Positions 15,787 to 23,865 of a stretch of 47,168 nt of DNA are shown in pieces (positions within the stretch are counted from its first letter, which is position 1; the number at the start of each line of letters is the position of its first letter). Source of the stretch: Chloroflexota bacterium (GTDB lineage: Bacteria; Chloroflexota; Dehalococcoidia; SM23-28-2; RBG-16-64-32); contig VBJT01000040.1 in NCBI GenBank assembly GCA_005880075.1, positions 1 to 47,168 on the forward strand, in the 5' to 3' direction. The notes under the pieces are model-generated. The model had not been told where the DNA came from and searched no databases. It saw nothing but the letters and a program-made list of their open reading frames with translations. A program made the position numbers and the translations under genes.

Positions 15787-15815
15787 TTGACACCCTAGGA
15801 GACGCATGCTATCGT
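15787..15815 (+). promoter_or_regulatory. Sigma-70-like promoter upstream of pyrE
   Basis: A perfect TTGACA (15787-15792) and TATCGT (15810-15815, four of six matches to TATAAT) are separated by 17 bp. The -35 box begins directly after the preceding TGA stop. Transcription would start near 15822, giving a leader of about 58 nt. Confidence 0.65.
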
Positions 15816-15836
15816 CGCGCTAGCCACTTGCCGACC

Positions 15837-15868
15837 GCCTCCGCCCGAAGCGGGGGCCTATTTCTTCT
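15837..15868 (+). terminator. Attenuator-like hairpin in the pyrE leader
   Basis: G plus CCTCCGC (15837-15844) pairs with GCGGGGG plus C (15850-15857) around a five-base loop CCGAA, an 8-bp GC-rich stem with one G.T pair. A pyrimidine-rich tract, CTATTTCTTCT, follows. It ends about 12 nt before the pyrE ATG, between promoter and gene, the position of a transcription attenuator. Confidence 0.5.
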
Positions 15869-15879
15869 ACGAGTAAGCC

Positions 15880-16536
15880 ATGCCGCGTGATGCAGGTAAT
15901 CTTTGGCTAGCGAAGGCCCTCTGGGACCTCGGCGCCGTGCAGTTCGGTGATTACACGATAGGCAGAACAACACAACATTCGCCTGTCTACGTAAACCTCC
16001 GATTACTGATCAGCAACCCGCGTGCGCTGATGCGCGCAGCACGAGTCATGCACGAAGAAATCCAGACTAGGCAAGCCATGCTTCACAAGGGAGTCCATGA
16101 GTTTGACAGGTTGTGTGGGATCCCTTTCGGTGGTCTGCATCTCGCCACCGCCTTTGCCCTGCGCAGCCGTATTCCGATGGTGTACGTGCATCCGGCCAAG
16201 GAACGTAACGGCAACCGCCTATGGGTGGAGGGTCGCTACGAACGCGGAGAGACCGTCCTGCTAGTTGACGACCTCGTAACCAGCGGTGGCGGGATTGTCG
16301 AAACGGGTGCTTTCCTGAAAGCAAACGCCGGTCTCGGCGTGCGGGATGTTCTCGTACTTTTGGACCGACAGGAGGGGGCGAGGGAGCAGCTCAAAGCCCA
16401 TGGCTACAATCTGATATCGATTCTTGGTCTTGAGACGATGCTCAACTACTTAATGGCGAGCGGCCTCATCGAAGAAGACAGCTACAACCGAAGCATCGAA
16501 TACATCCGCAGCAGGCGCGCCGAGCGCGGTGGCTGA
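15880..16536 (+). CDS. pyrE: Orotate phosphoribosyltransferase (or close relative)
   Basis: A 218-residue type I phosphoribosyltransferase. The PRPP-binding loop is ETVLLVDDLVTSGGGIVETG (about residues 125-144), and the segment CGIPFGGLHLATAFALRS precedes VYVHPAKERNGNRLWVEG, with the Lys-Glu-Arg hood typical of PyrE. It would join orotate to PRPP to give OMP in pyrimidine synthesis. No other pyr gene is in the window. The early sequence (HSPVYVNLRLLISNPRAL) also fits PyrE-like proteins of unknown substrate, so the symbol is probable but not certain. The gene has its own promoter and a hairpin leader, and a second hairpin follows 13 bp after the stop. Confidence 0.8.
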   Translation: MPRDAGNLWLAKALWDLGAVQFGDYTIGRTTQHSPVYVNLRLLISNPRALMRAARVMHEEIQTRQAMLHKGVHEFDRLCGIPFGGLHLATAFALRSRIPMVYVHPAKERNGNRLWVEGRYERGETVLLVDDLVTSGGGIVETGAFLKANAGLGVRDVLVLLDRQEGAREQLKAHGYNLISILGLETMLNYLMASGLIEEDSYNRSIEYIRSRRAERGG

Positions 16537-16549
16537 CTCTTTCGCAAAC

Positions 16550-16574
16550 GCGTCCACGCCCTTCGGGTGGACGC
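16550..16574. terminator. Hairpin after pyrE, possible terminator
   Basis: GCGTCCAC (16550-16557) pairs perfectly with GTGGACGC (16567-16574) around nine bases. It lies 13 bp after the pyrE stop. No T tract follows, so termination strength is uncertain. Confidence 0.45.
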
Positions 16575-16718
16575 CGTGAAGTCCAGCAGCGAGTCGGATC
16601 GCCGTGGAATAGCTTGTCGGATTATCTCGCCAACGTTTGATACGCTTTGAACGTCCTTATTCGCAGCGACATGTCTATCACTCAAAGGGCGATTCTGGCA
16701 GACGCGAGGGTGCGAGCG

Positions 16719-17477
16719 ATGTCACTCATTGCGCTGGCGGCGCTTGCGGCTACCATTCTGAGCGGGTGCGGCGGCGGAGGTGGCGGGGGCGAAGCACAAG
16801 CCGCCGCTTCCTGCGACAGCATTCGGCAGATCCAGAGCTATCGCTACACGATTAACCTGAAGCTTCAGTCCCCGGCATTCAAGATGACGAATTCCACCGC
16901 GACCCCGGCGCCCCCTCTTGGCGTCTTTGCCGACCCCCTCGAAGCGCTCTTCTCTGACCTGAAGTTGGAAGGCGCTTATCGCGCTCCGGACAGGACCCAG
17001 GCGGTCCTGAGGTTCAAAGGGGAGCTCCTTGAACTCCGTGAAATCGGTGGCAGGAGTTGGATTGCCGTCGGTAACTCTTGGCGCGAGCAGGAACCGGGAA
17101 ATAAAGAAACGGCACTAACCCCTGGCGTCGTATGCAAGGATATCGTTGACGAAATAACGCCATCGCTGGCGGACGCTGACGCGAATAGGGAGACAGTCAA
17201 CGGCGTCGATGCCGACCATTACAAGCTCAACGAGGCCGACCTGAAACGGCTACCGGAGCTGCTCGGAACGAGCGGCGAGGCCGGCCTGCCCGAGGACTAT
17301 CAAATCGACGTCTGGCTCGCACGCGAAGGGCGCTTTCCTGTACGCCTTCAGCTCGCCGCTGAAGACAAGGATGGACAGGGTAATCCGATCAGCCTCAATT
17401 TGTTCATGGAGTTCCGTGACCTCAACGACCAAGGAATACAGATCGAGCCGCCCGTCTTACCCTCCCCGGGAACCTGA
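16719..17477 (+). CDS. Putative lipoprotein, LolA/LppX-like
   Basis: A secreted lipoprotein of about 252 residues. MSLIALAALAATILSGC is a lipoprotein signal peptide with lipobox LSGC, so the Cys would be lipidated. A glycine run of seven, then EAQAAASC, links to the mature domain. The rest has alternating strands (YRYTINLKLQSP, LKLEGAYRAPDRTQAVLRF, RSWIAVGNSWREQEPG, DADHYKLNEADLKRLPELLG) and ends with VWLAREGRFPVRLQLAAEDK, like LppX/LprG-type lipid-binding lipoproteins. The substrate is unknown. GAGGG lies 8 nt before ATG 16719; in-frame ATG 16671 and TTG 16647 lie upstream without a good ribosome site. The gene is convergent with the HTH gene. Confidence 0.72.
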   Translation: MSLIALAALAATILSGCGGGGGGGEAQAAASCDSIRQIQSYRYTINLKLQSPAFKMTNSTATPAPPLGVFADPLEALFSDLKLEGAYRAPDRTQAVLRFKGELLELREIGGRSWIAVGNSWREQEPGNKETALTPGVVCKDIVDEITPSLADADANRETVNGVDADHYKLNEADLKRLPELLGTSGEAGLPEDYQIDVWLAREGRFPVRLQLAAEDKDGQGNPISLNLFMEFRDLNDQGIQIEPPVLPSPGT

Positions 17478-17485
17478 CCCAAGCT

Positions 17486-17701
17486 TTAGAGCAGCCTGCG
17501 GATCGCTTTGCGACCCGGGCGAGGATCGTAACTAGACTTGAACTGGTCGAGCTGAAACCTCTCGATCAAGTACTTTCCCGCGAACAGCACGGCTGGAACC
17601 TTCTTCTGCTTAATCAGACGGCGGAGGCTTTGTGGATGAATATTAAGAAGGCGTGCGGCTTCCACGAGGTCTAAATAGTTGTCGAACGGCTCTACTGCCA
17701 C
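17486..17701 (-). CDS. Small helix-turn-helix (excisionase/MerR-like) DNA-binding protein
   Basis: A 71-residue protein with a single winged helix of the excisionase/MerR type. The DNA-binding helix pair is DLVEAARLLNIHPQSLRRLIKQKKVPAVLFAGKYLIER, followed by a basic tail (RPGRKAIRRLL). Such proteins recognise short DNA sites and act as small regulators or excision factors. No integrase or phage gene lies near, so a chromosomal regulator is more likely than an excisionase. It ends 8 bp from the convergent lipoprotein gene. Its target is unknown; the mutase gene starts 132 bp away in the opposite direction and is a candidate by position only. Confidence 0.75.
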   Translation of the reverse strand: MAVEPFDNYLDLVEAARLLNIHPQSLRRLIKQKKVPAVLFAGKYLIERFQLDQFKSSYDPRPGRKAIRRLL

Positions 17702-17832
17702 GGTGTCAACTCCGGCGAATTCGCTAAGACGCGTTTGCTATTGTAGCACACATGTCGATCCTTCAACGGCCGTGTTAAACGCAAGCCGGGAGCCAAAAGG
17801 TCGGTGTGCTAATCTACAGTCGCGTGTGCGCA

Positions 17833-19485
17833 ATGAAAGAACTGACAAACCTACGGAACGCCGGCGAAGCTTCAACCGGCGAGCGAAAGGACGGCGAGAG
17901 GCCCGGCGGGTTCAGTACTGCGTCCGGGCGGCCCGTGCGGCATGTCTATGAGCCGGGCGACATTTCTGACTTCGACTACGAACGCGATCTAGCGACTCCC
18001 GGGCAGTATCCCTACACCCGAGCGGTTCATGCGACCGGGTACCGTGGGCGGTTGTGGACGACCCGCATGTTTGCCGGTTTCGGCAGCGTAGAAGAGACAA
18101 ACGCACGCTTCCGGTACCTGCTCTCGCAGGGAAACTCCGGTCTCTCGATAGCGTTTGACCTGCCGACGCTATACGGCTACGACACCGACGCTCCAGAGGC
18201 TTATGGAGAGTTTGGAAAGTGCGGGGTTGCGGTATCCTCCCTCACCGACATGGAGACCCTGCTCGAGGGTTTGCCGCTCGGCGAAATCACGACCTCGATG
18301 ACGATAAACTCGCCTGCCGCCATCATCTGGGCGATGTATATCGCGGCGGCGGAGAAGCGCGGTGTCTCTCGACGGATGCTCGCAGGCACGCTTCAAAACG
18401 ACATCCTCAAGGAGTTCATCGCGCAGAAGGAGTACATCTTTCCGCCCGAACCCTCAATGCGGCTGGTTGTCGATACGATAGAGTTCGGCACCCGCGAGAT
18501 GCCCCGCTGGAACACAATCAGCATTTCGGGATACCACATCCGTGAGGCCGGCTCGACAGCCGTCCAGGAGCTCGCGTTCACGCTTGCGGACGGGTTCGAA
18601 TACGTGCGCTGGTGCCAGGACCGGGGCCTGGACGTCGACGAGTTTGCGCCGCGCCTTTCCTTCTTCTTCAACTGCCACAACGACTTTTTCGAGGAGGTGG
18701 CGAAGTTCCGCGCCGCCCGCCGAATCTGGGCGCGCGAGATGAAGGAGCGCTTCGGCGCAAAGAGCGAACGCTCGCAGTGGATGCGCTTCCACACGCAGAC
18801 GGCGGGCGTTTCCCTGACCGCACAGCAGCCGGAGGTGAACCTCATCCGGACATCGATCCAGGCGCTGGCCGCGATTATGGGTGGCACCCAGTCCCTGCAC
18901 ACAAACTCAATGGACGAGGCGTTGGCGCTGCCGAGCGAGAAGGCCGCGCGGCTGGCCTTGCGGACGCAGCAGGTGATCGCCCACGAGTCCGGCGTGGCTA
19001 ACACGGTCGACCCGATGGGCGGAAGTTATTTTCTGGAAGCGCTGACCAAAGAAACGGAGGAGGAGGCCTACTCTTACTTCCATAAGATCGAGGATATCGG
19101 TGGCGTAATCGCGGCCATCGAAAGCGGCTATCTGCAGCGAGAAATTGCCGACGCAGCGTTTCGCTATCAGAGCGAGATCGATACGAAAGAGCGCGTGATC
19201 GTCGGCGTTAACGAGTACGTGATCGACGAGCCGATCGAGGTACCGATTCTCGAAATGGATCCGCAAGGCGAGGTTCGGCAAATCGCGAAGCTAAACAAGC
19301 TGCGCCGCGAACGCGACGGCCACGAAGCCAACAGCTGTCTGAAGCACCTCGAGTCAGCCTGCCGCAACGGCGAGAACGTAATGCCGTACTTACTCGATGC
19401 TGTCAATGCCTACTGCACGCTCGGCGAAATGTGCGACGTGATGCGCGACGTGTTCGGCGTTTACCGGGAAGATTCACTCGTGTAA
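17833..19485 (+). CDS. Methylmalonyl-CoA mutase large subunit, no B12-binding domain
   Basis: A 550-residue catalytic barrel of the acyl-CoA mutase family, which interconverts succinyl-CoA and methylmalonyl-CoA using adenosylcobalamin. Recognisable parts are RAVHATGYRGRLWTTRMFAG, SIAFDLPTLYGYDTDAP, TTSMTINSPAAIIWAMY, NDILKEFIAQKEYI, NTISISGYHIREAGSTAVQE and GGTQSLHTNSMDEALALPS. The Tyr in HATGYRGR and the Arg in PSMRLVVD sit where methylmalonyl-CoA mutase contacts the carboxylate, which argues against isobutyryl-CoA mutase. The C-terminal cobalamin-binding domain is absent, so a separate small subunit must exist elsewhere; none is in this window. ATG 17833 is preferred, though GTG 17806 is possible. 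Confidence 0.88.
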   Translation: MKELTNLRNAGEASTGERKDGERPGGFSTASGRPVRHVYEPGDISDFDYERDLATPGQYPYTRAVHATGYRGRLWTTRMFAGFGSVEETNARFRYLLSQGNSGLSIAFDLPTLYGYDTDAPEAYGEFGKCGVAVSSLTDMETLLEGLPLGEITTSMTINSPAAIIWAMYIAAAEKRGVSRRMLAGTLQNDILKEFIAQKEYIFPPEPSMRLVVDTIEFGTREMPRWNTISISGYHIREAGSTAVQELAFTLADGFEYVRWCQDRGLDVDEFAPRLSFFFNCHNDFFEEVAKFRAARRIWAREMKERFGAKSERSQWMRFHTQTAGVSLTAQQPEVNLIRTSIQALAAIMGGTQSLHTNSMDEALALPSEKAARLALRTQQVIAHESGVANTVDPMGGSYFLEALTKETEEEAYSYFHKIEDIGGVIAAIESGYLQREIADAAFRYQSEIDTKERVIVGVNEYVIDEPIEVPILEMDPQGEVRQIAKLNKLRRERDGHEANSCLKHLESACRNGENVMPYLLDAVNAYCTLGEMCDVMRDVFGVYREDSLV

Positions 19486-19525
19486 TCAGCGGGTTACAAA
19501 ACGGGCGCTTGCGCAGACTGTTCTA

Positions 19526-19554
19526 TTGTTTGGCGCTTGACTTAGTCCTATAAT
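19526..19554 (+). promoter_or_regulatory. Candidate sigma-70-like promoter
   Basis: TTGTTT (19526-19531) and a perfect TATAAT (19549-19554) with 17 bp between them. The site lies 40 bp after the mutase stop and would transcribe the small zinc-ribbon gene and possibly the acyl-CoA synthetase genes. Confidence 0.5.
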
Positions 19555-19634
19555 TAAGCGAAACTGCCTCGCCGCCCTGCGAACTGAGGCGTTCTTAACC
19601 AAACCGCATCTGGAGGAGGAGCCCCTTGACTTCG

Positions 19635-19724
19635 ATGCTCTACGCAGGCGTCCCATTCGCTGCCAGTCTGCTCCGACGGCTGAAAGCGCGACGAAATGAG
19701 CAAGGAGGTGGGACGCGATGGTAG
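19635..19724 (+). CDS. Possible 29-residue small protein upstream of the zinc-ribbon gene
   Basis: A short frame MLYAGVPFAASLLRRLKARR followed by NEQGGGTRW, with a hydrophobic then basic pattern. TTG 19626, nine bases upstream in frame, is preceded by GGAGGAGG at 7-nt spacing and would give 32 residues. The stop (TAG 19722-19724) overlaps the next gene's ATG (19718), as in translationally coupled pairs. No homologue is recognised. It may be a real small protein, a coupling leader, or chance. Confidence 0.3.
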   Translation: MLYAGVPFAASLLRRLKARRNEQGGGTRW

Positions 19725-19933
19725 AGCAGACGACCGACCTCCGCATCGAAATGACGGCCGCCCCGACCCTCACCTGCGCCCATCACTGGCAGATTGAGAC
19801 TCCGAACGGCGAAACCAGCGAAGCCTGCTGTAAGCTCTGCGGCGCCACGCGAAGTTTCGCAAACTATAGCCACCGGCGGCCCATGACCCGCACGATCCGC
19901 ACCCCGTCCTCCGGGCCGACCGCCCGGTTCTAA
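19718..19933 (+). CDS. Small zinc-ribbon-like protein, conserved hypothetical
   Basis: A 71-residue protein with CAHHWQIETPNGETSEACCK followed by LCGATRSFANY. The Cys-x-His-His start and the later Cys-x2-Cys arrangement look like a compact zinc site. I recall similar small proteins in Chloroflexota, often adjacent to regulators, but no function is known. An AAGGAGGT ribosome site lies 8 nt upstream. It is probably transcribed from the TATAAT promoter at 19549. The C-terminal third (PMTRTIRTPSSGPTARF) looks disordered. Confidence 0.65.
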   Translation: MVEQTTDLRIEMTAAPTLTCAHHWQIETPNGETSEACCKLCGATRSFANYSHRRPMTRTIRTPSSGPTARF

Positions 19934-19968
19934 ATCGGATCACGTGAGACAAGATCGCCTGTTGGCGC

Positions 19969-20661
19969 ATGTCCGTAGCTGAAGTTATCGATAACGCCCG
20001 CAGCGAGGGCCGGACACTTCTCACGGAGGTCGAGTCCAAGCAGGTGCTCCACGGCGCGGGCATCCCCGTCGCCCTTGCCATCCTGGCCCGTGATGCGCAG
20101 AGAGCCGCGAAGGCTGCAGAGGAGGCGGGCTTCCCCGCCGTTCTGAAGGTGGTCTCGCCCGATGTCGCGCATAAGTCCGATGTCGGCGGCGTGCGGCTCG
20201 GACTCCAGTCCAAGGAGGAGGTCGAGCAAGCATTTGCCGAGATAATGGTGGCGGTCAAGGCTGCCCAGCCGGACGCCCGAATCGAAGGCGTCGCCGTTCA
20301 AAAGATGGCGCCCGCCGGCACCGAGGTCATAATCGGTATGAGCAAGGACCCGCAGTTCGGCCCGGTGATGATGTTTGGCCTCGGTGGCGTGTTCGTAGAG
20401 GTCCTAAAGGATGTGGCGTTTCGAATCGTGCCACTGGAGCCGAAAGATGCCCGCGAAATGGTGCGCGAGATCAAAGGCTTCGCCATTCTCGATGGCGTGC
20501 GCGGACAGAAGCCCGCCGACCTCGTGGCTCTCGAAACTCTCATTCTTCAGGTCTCGAAGTTCATCGAGGCTCACCCGGAAGTCGGGGAACTGGATCTTAA
20601 TCCCGTCCTCGCCTACCTGGACGGCGCCATTGCCGTGGACGCTCGCATAGTAGTGAGCTAA
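19969..20661 (+). CDS. ADP-forming acyl-CoA synthetase, ATP-grasp (beta) subunit
   Basis: A 230-residue ATP-grasp protein. It begins with SEGRTLLTEVESKQVLHGAGIPV, then has the nucleotide segments FPAVLKVVSPDVAHKSDVGG and GLGGVFVEVLKDVAFRIVPL, typical of the beta part of acetate/acyl-CoA synthetase (ADP-forming). This enzyme makes ATP from acyl-CoA plus ADP and phosphate, or runs in reverse. The next gene encodes the CoA-binding alpha part, so the enzyme is split into two chains. The substrate acid cannot be told. The partner gene starts 86 bp downstream, after a palindromic repeat. Confidence 0.88.
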   Translation: MSVAEVIDNARSEGRTLLTEVESKQVLHGAGIPVALAILARDAQRAAKAAEEAGFPAVLKVVSPDVAHKSDVGGVRLGLQSKEEVEQAFAEIMVAVKAAQPDARIEGVAVQKMAPAGTEVIIGMSKDPQFGPVMMFGLGGVFVEVLKDVAFRIVPLEPKDAREMVREIKGFAILDGVRGQKPADLVALETLILQVSKFIEAHPEVGELDLNPVLAYLDGAIAVDARIVVS

Positions 20662-20676
20662 CGAGACGTCTTGCCT

Positions 20677-20706
20677 CCGCTCATCTTTCGAGAGCCTCAG
20701 GAAGCG
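20677..20706. repeat. Dispersed palindromic repeat, copy 3 (inverted)
   Basis: Read on the minus strand it is GCTTCCTGAGGCTCTCGAAA followed by GATGAGCGG, matching copies 1 and 2 with a few changes. It lies 15 bp after the beta-subunit stop, between the two synthetase genes. Confidence 0.65.
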
Positions 20707-20747
20707 CTGCAACGAACGCCGATGACATCCTTCACGCGGGCGCTTAA

Positions 20748-22202
20748 GTGACCCAGCTGTCCGAAGCCGGCGCCGATCTCCAGAAGCGCCTCGACCGCGC
20801 CTTTAACCCCCGGACGGTCGCCGTCGTTGGTGACAAGCGTGCGATGGGGTATCTCTGGCTCAACTGCATGAAGACGTTCGACGGAAAGCTCCATTCCGTC
20901 CAGGTCGACCCGAACGAGGTCCCGGGCATCGAAGCGATGGGCGTGCCGAACTACAAGAGCCTGCTTGAGGTCCCCGACGAAATCGATTACGTGGTCTGCG
21001 CGGTGCCTCGCCCAATCGCGCCCCGTATCATCGCCGATTGCGTCGAGAAGAAGGTCGGCGCAGTCGCGCTCTTCACGTCGGGTTTCGCGGAAACGGAGAC
21101 TGAGGACGGTATCGCGGTGCAGGAACAGATCACGCAAACGGCGCGGGAGGCCGGCCTGCTCCTGATCGGCCCCAACTGTATGGGCATCTACAACCGGCGG
21201 CTCGGAGTCCGGCACAGCACCGACCAGCCGGCCGGCGACCGCGGGAACGTGGGGTTCATCTCGCAGAGCGGTACCCACTGCATCAATTTCTCGCTTGTTG
21301 GGGCGTTGCGTGGCGTTAAGTGCTCGAAGACCGTGAGCTTCGGCAACGCCGTAATCCTCGACGCGCCGGACTATATCGAGTACCTTGCGAACGACCCCGA
21401 GACCGAGGTTATCGCCATGTACGTCGAAGGCACAAAGGACGGCCACCGCTTCTTCGATGCTCTGCGCCGGACGGCGCGCCGGAAGCCCGTTGTCGTCTGG
21501 AAGGGCGGGGTCACTGCCGCGGGTTCACGCGCCGTCTACTCGCATACAGCCTCGCTCGCAACCGCCCCCGCCATCTGGGACGCGGCCATGCGACAGGCCG
21601 GCGTGGTGCAAACTGAGAGCCTCGACGAGACGATCGACGCGGTCAACGCGCTTGTCCATTGCAAGCCGGGTACTGGTGCGAGGATGGGCCTGATCGCAAT
21701 GACTGGGGGCCAGTCGGTGGTGATCACCGATGCTTTCGAGCGGGCAGGCCTCGAGGTGCCGCTCCTAACCGCTGCCTCGTATGAGAAGCTCTCAGCGTTC
21801 TTTAACATCATCGGTGGCAGCTACCGAAATCCGCTCGATGCAGGCGGGACGATCGGCATGGGGTTCGCGCCGGGCAATCTTCAAAAGCTGCTGGAAATTC
21901 TCGAAGAGGACGAGAACGTTGATGCGATTGCGATGGAAGTGGGCGCGAGCTTCATCGCGCGACGTCTGCGCGAGAACCCGGCCATGCTCGACCAGATGGT
22001 CGAGACGCTGGCGTCGCATGAGGAGCGCTCCGGTAAGCCGTTCCTCGCCATCGCTCACCCGGGGCACGTTGAGGATGTCATGGCGGACATCCGCGCCCGC
22101 CTCATCGCCCGCGGAATCGCCGTATTTGGGAGCTTCCAAGCCGGGGCGCTGGCGCTGCGGAGAGTGATCGAGTACTGGCGAGGGGCGACAGCGCGCAATT
22201 AG
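20748..22202 (+). CDS. ADP-forming acyl-CoA synthetase, CoA-binding (alpha) subunit
   Basis: A 484-residue protein with the succinyl-CoA-synthetase-like layout: a CoA-binding Rossmann domain (FNPRTVAVVGDKRAMGYLW, residues 20-150), a first ligase-like domain (LLIGPNCMGIYNRR, VGFISQSGTHCINFS), and a second with VVWKGGVTAAGSRAVYSHTASLATAP. The His in YSHTASLA is placed like the phosphohistidine of the family. It forms the ADP-forming acyl-CoA synthetase with the preceding ATP-grasp subunit. GTG 20748 is the first codon. Near it is methylmalonyl-CoA mutase, so propionate- or succinate-type acids are conceivable substrates, but nothing in the sequence proves this. Confidence 0.88.
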   Translation: MTQLSEAGADLQKRLDRAFNPRTVAVVGDKRAMGYLWLNCMKTFDGKLHSVQVDPNEVPGIEAMGVPNYKSLLEVPDEIDYVVCAVPRPIAPRIIADCVEKKVGAVALFTSGFAETETEDGIAVQEQITQTAREAGLLLIGPNCMGIYNRRLGVRHSTDQPAGDRGNVGFISQSGTHCINFSLVGALRGVKCSKTVSFGNAVILDAPDYIEYLANDPETEVIAMYVEGTKDGHRFFDALRRTARRKPVVVWKGGVTAAGSRAVYSHTASLATAPAIWDAAMRQAGVVQTESLDETIDAVNALVHCKPGTGARMGLIAMTGGQSVVITDAFERAGLEVPLLTAASYEKLSAFFNIIGGSYRNPLDAGGTIGMGFAPGNLQKLLEILEEDENVDAIAMEVGASFIARRLRENPAMLDQMVETLASHEERSGKPFLAIAHPGHVEDVMADIRARLIARGIAVFGSFQAGALALRRVIEYWRGATARN

Positions 22203-22239
22203 ACCCCTTGTTGCGCGTTCCTCCTCACGCACGCTCGCG

Positions 22240-22675
22240 ATGACACTCTCGCAAGCCATGAGAGACCCGAGAAGGATTGTGCGCGAGCACATGCAGACGG
22301 AGAACGCCCTCGAAGTGGACCGAGCGCTCGGACTTCGCGCACCCGCGCTACGAGATCATCGGCACGGGCGACGTGTACGACGGGCGGGACGAGGTCGAAC
22401 GCTACTACCGCGAGTCGCGGGTAGCTTTCCCTGACCAGCGTAACGAACTGATCTCACTGCGGCATGCTGGAGATGCGGTCATCGTCGAGTTCTGGCTCCT
22501 AGGCACGCATCGGGCCGGCTAGGTCGTTTGGATCCGACCGGTCGCAAATTCGGGTGCCGCATGACGGCGTTTTCATCCTCGAGGGCGCCGGCTCATTTGC
22601 GAGCGTGTCTACTTCGATTCGGCTACAATACTTCGGCAGCTTACTGCGGGATCCGAGGGGGCGAGCCGGATATAG
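22240..22675 (+). pseudogene. Frame-broken SnoaL-like (NTF2-fold) protein
   Basis: Segments of one SnoaL-like domain appear in alternating frames: frame 1 MRDPRRIVREHMQTENALEV (from 22258); frame 2 FAHPRYEIIGTGDVYDGRDE continuing to VIVEFWLLGTH (22337-22519); frame 1 GRLDPTGRKFGCRMTAF (about 22513-22570); frame 2 RRLICERVYFDSATILRQL (22586-22642). Placed in order they give an almost complete protein of about 140 residues, so at least three single-base shifts separate the parts. The homology within each piece is well kept, which means recent loss or sequencing error. SnoaL-like proteins bind or isomerise small hydrophobic compounds. Confidence 0.7.
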
Positions 22676-22699
22676 CATTCTTTCAGACAGGAGGTTGGG

Positions 22700-23859
22700 A
22701 TGACAGATCAGGTGAAGTTGCTAGTCGGAACGAAGAAGGCCGGCTTCGTCTACTCTTCAGACGCAAAGCGGCAGAACTGGGAGATCTCCGAGCCGATACT
22801 GCCGGGGTGGTCGTTCTTCCATATGTCAGCGGACACTCGGGATTCGAAGCCCAGGATGTATGCGGCGGCCAACCACTGGGCGTGGGGGCCTTCCGTCGCC
22901 AAGAGCGAGGACCTTGGGAAGACCTGGGACTACAACAGCACGGGCCTCGCCTTCCCGCCCGAAATGAAAGAGTACAAGGAGAACCGCACCGCCCCTCCCG
23001 GCGTGCCGGGGGACTGGGACAACACGCCGGCGGGAGTGATCGGCAACATTTGGAACGTGCAGGCAGGCCACGAGAGCGAACCGGGTGTGGTTTTCGCCGG
23101 GGTGCAGCCGGCCGGTCTGTTCCGCAGCGAGGACTGGGGAAAGTCGTGGCGCCCGGTCGAGGGGATCAACCGGCATCCCAGCCGGCAGTATTGGAGCGGT
23201 ACTGGCGGCGGCGACTCGTGCATCCACTCCATACACGTGCATCCGGACGGGGCAAAGGCAAGACCTGGGACCTTTTCTCGCAGAACGCGATCGTGACGAA
23301 CCCGACCGGGAGAAAGCTGTTGACGGAGCTGGTGCAGGAGATGCCGGAGGCGTTGCCCGCCGGGAAGGACCCCGCCGCTATCGATGAGCTGCACCGCATG
23401 CGGCTCGACCCCAAAAACCCCGACCGGATCTGGGGACAGGCGCACTTCGGTGTGTTTCGTTCTGAGGACGCCGGCGACACTTGGGAAGACGTGACGGTCG
23501 GGCTGCCGTCATTCCACGGGTTCCCGATCGCGGTGACACACCACGCGCCCGACGGCGTGTTTGTCGTGCCGCTCGACTACGGGCAGGACAACTTCCGCGT
23601 CGCTCTCGGTCAGTTCGCCGTCTATCGCACGCCGGACGGCGGTAAGAGCTGGCAGGCGCTCACGAAAGGGCTTCCCGGCCCGCACGACTACCAGAGCGTG
23701 TACCGAGAAGGGCTCGACACTGACGGGCTCGATTCGGAAGGCGTCTACGTCGGGACAAGCAACGGCGAGGTGTACGCCAGCGCGGACGGCGGCGAGAGCT
23801 GGCGGCGGCTGCCGGGAACGCTCCCGCCGGTGCTTTCGGTTACGGCGGCGGTATTCTAG
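22700..23859 (+). pseudogene. BNR/WD40-like repeat protein, disrupted by a short deletion
   Basis: A beta-propeller protein with repeated Asp-box-like signatures: SEDLGKTWDYNSTG, RSEDWGKSWRPVEG, RSEDAGDTWEDVTVG, RTPDGGKSWQALTKG, SADGGESWRRLPG. ATG 22700 has AGGAGG 6 nt upstream. The first part runs in frame 2 to about residue 187 (HSIHVHPDGAK); the second continues in frame 1 from KTWDLFSQNAIVTN at about 23263 to the stop at 23859. One whole blade edge (the usual strand plus Asp-box before KTW) seems missing, so the break is probably a deletion of several tens of bases, not just one. Propellers of this type are often called sialidase-like or VPS10-like, but without a known substrate. Confidence 0.72.
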
Positions 23860-23865
23860 GCGCAT

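Noticed and set aside
17486..17701. Phage excisionase
   Set aside because: The fold fits, but no integrase, att site or phage gene is in the area.
17833..19485. Isobutyryl-CoA mutase or a related mutase
   Set aside because: The Tyr and Arg that contact the carboxylate of methylmalonyl-CoA appear to be present; isobutyryl-type enzymes have Phe and Gln there.
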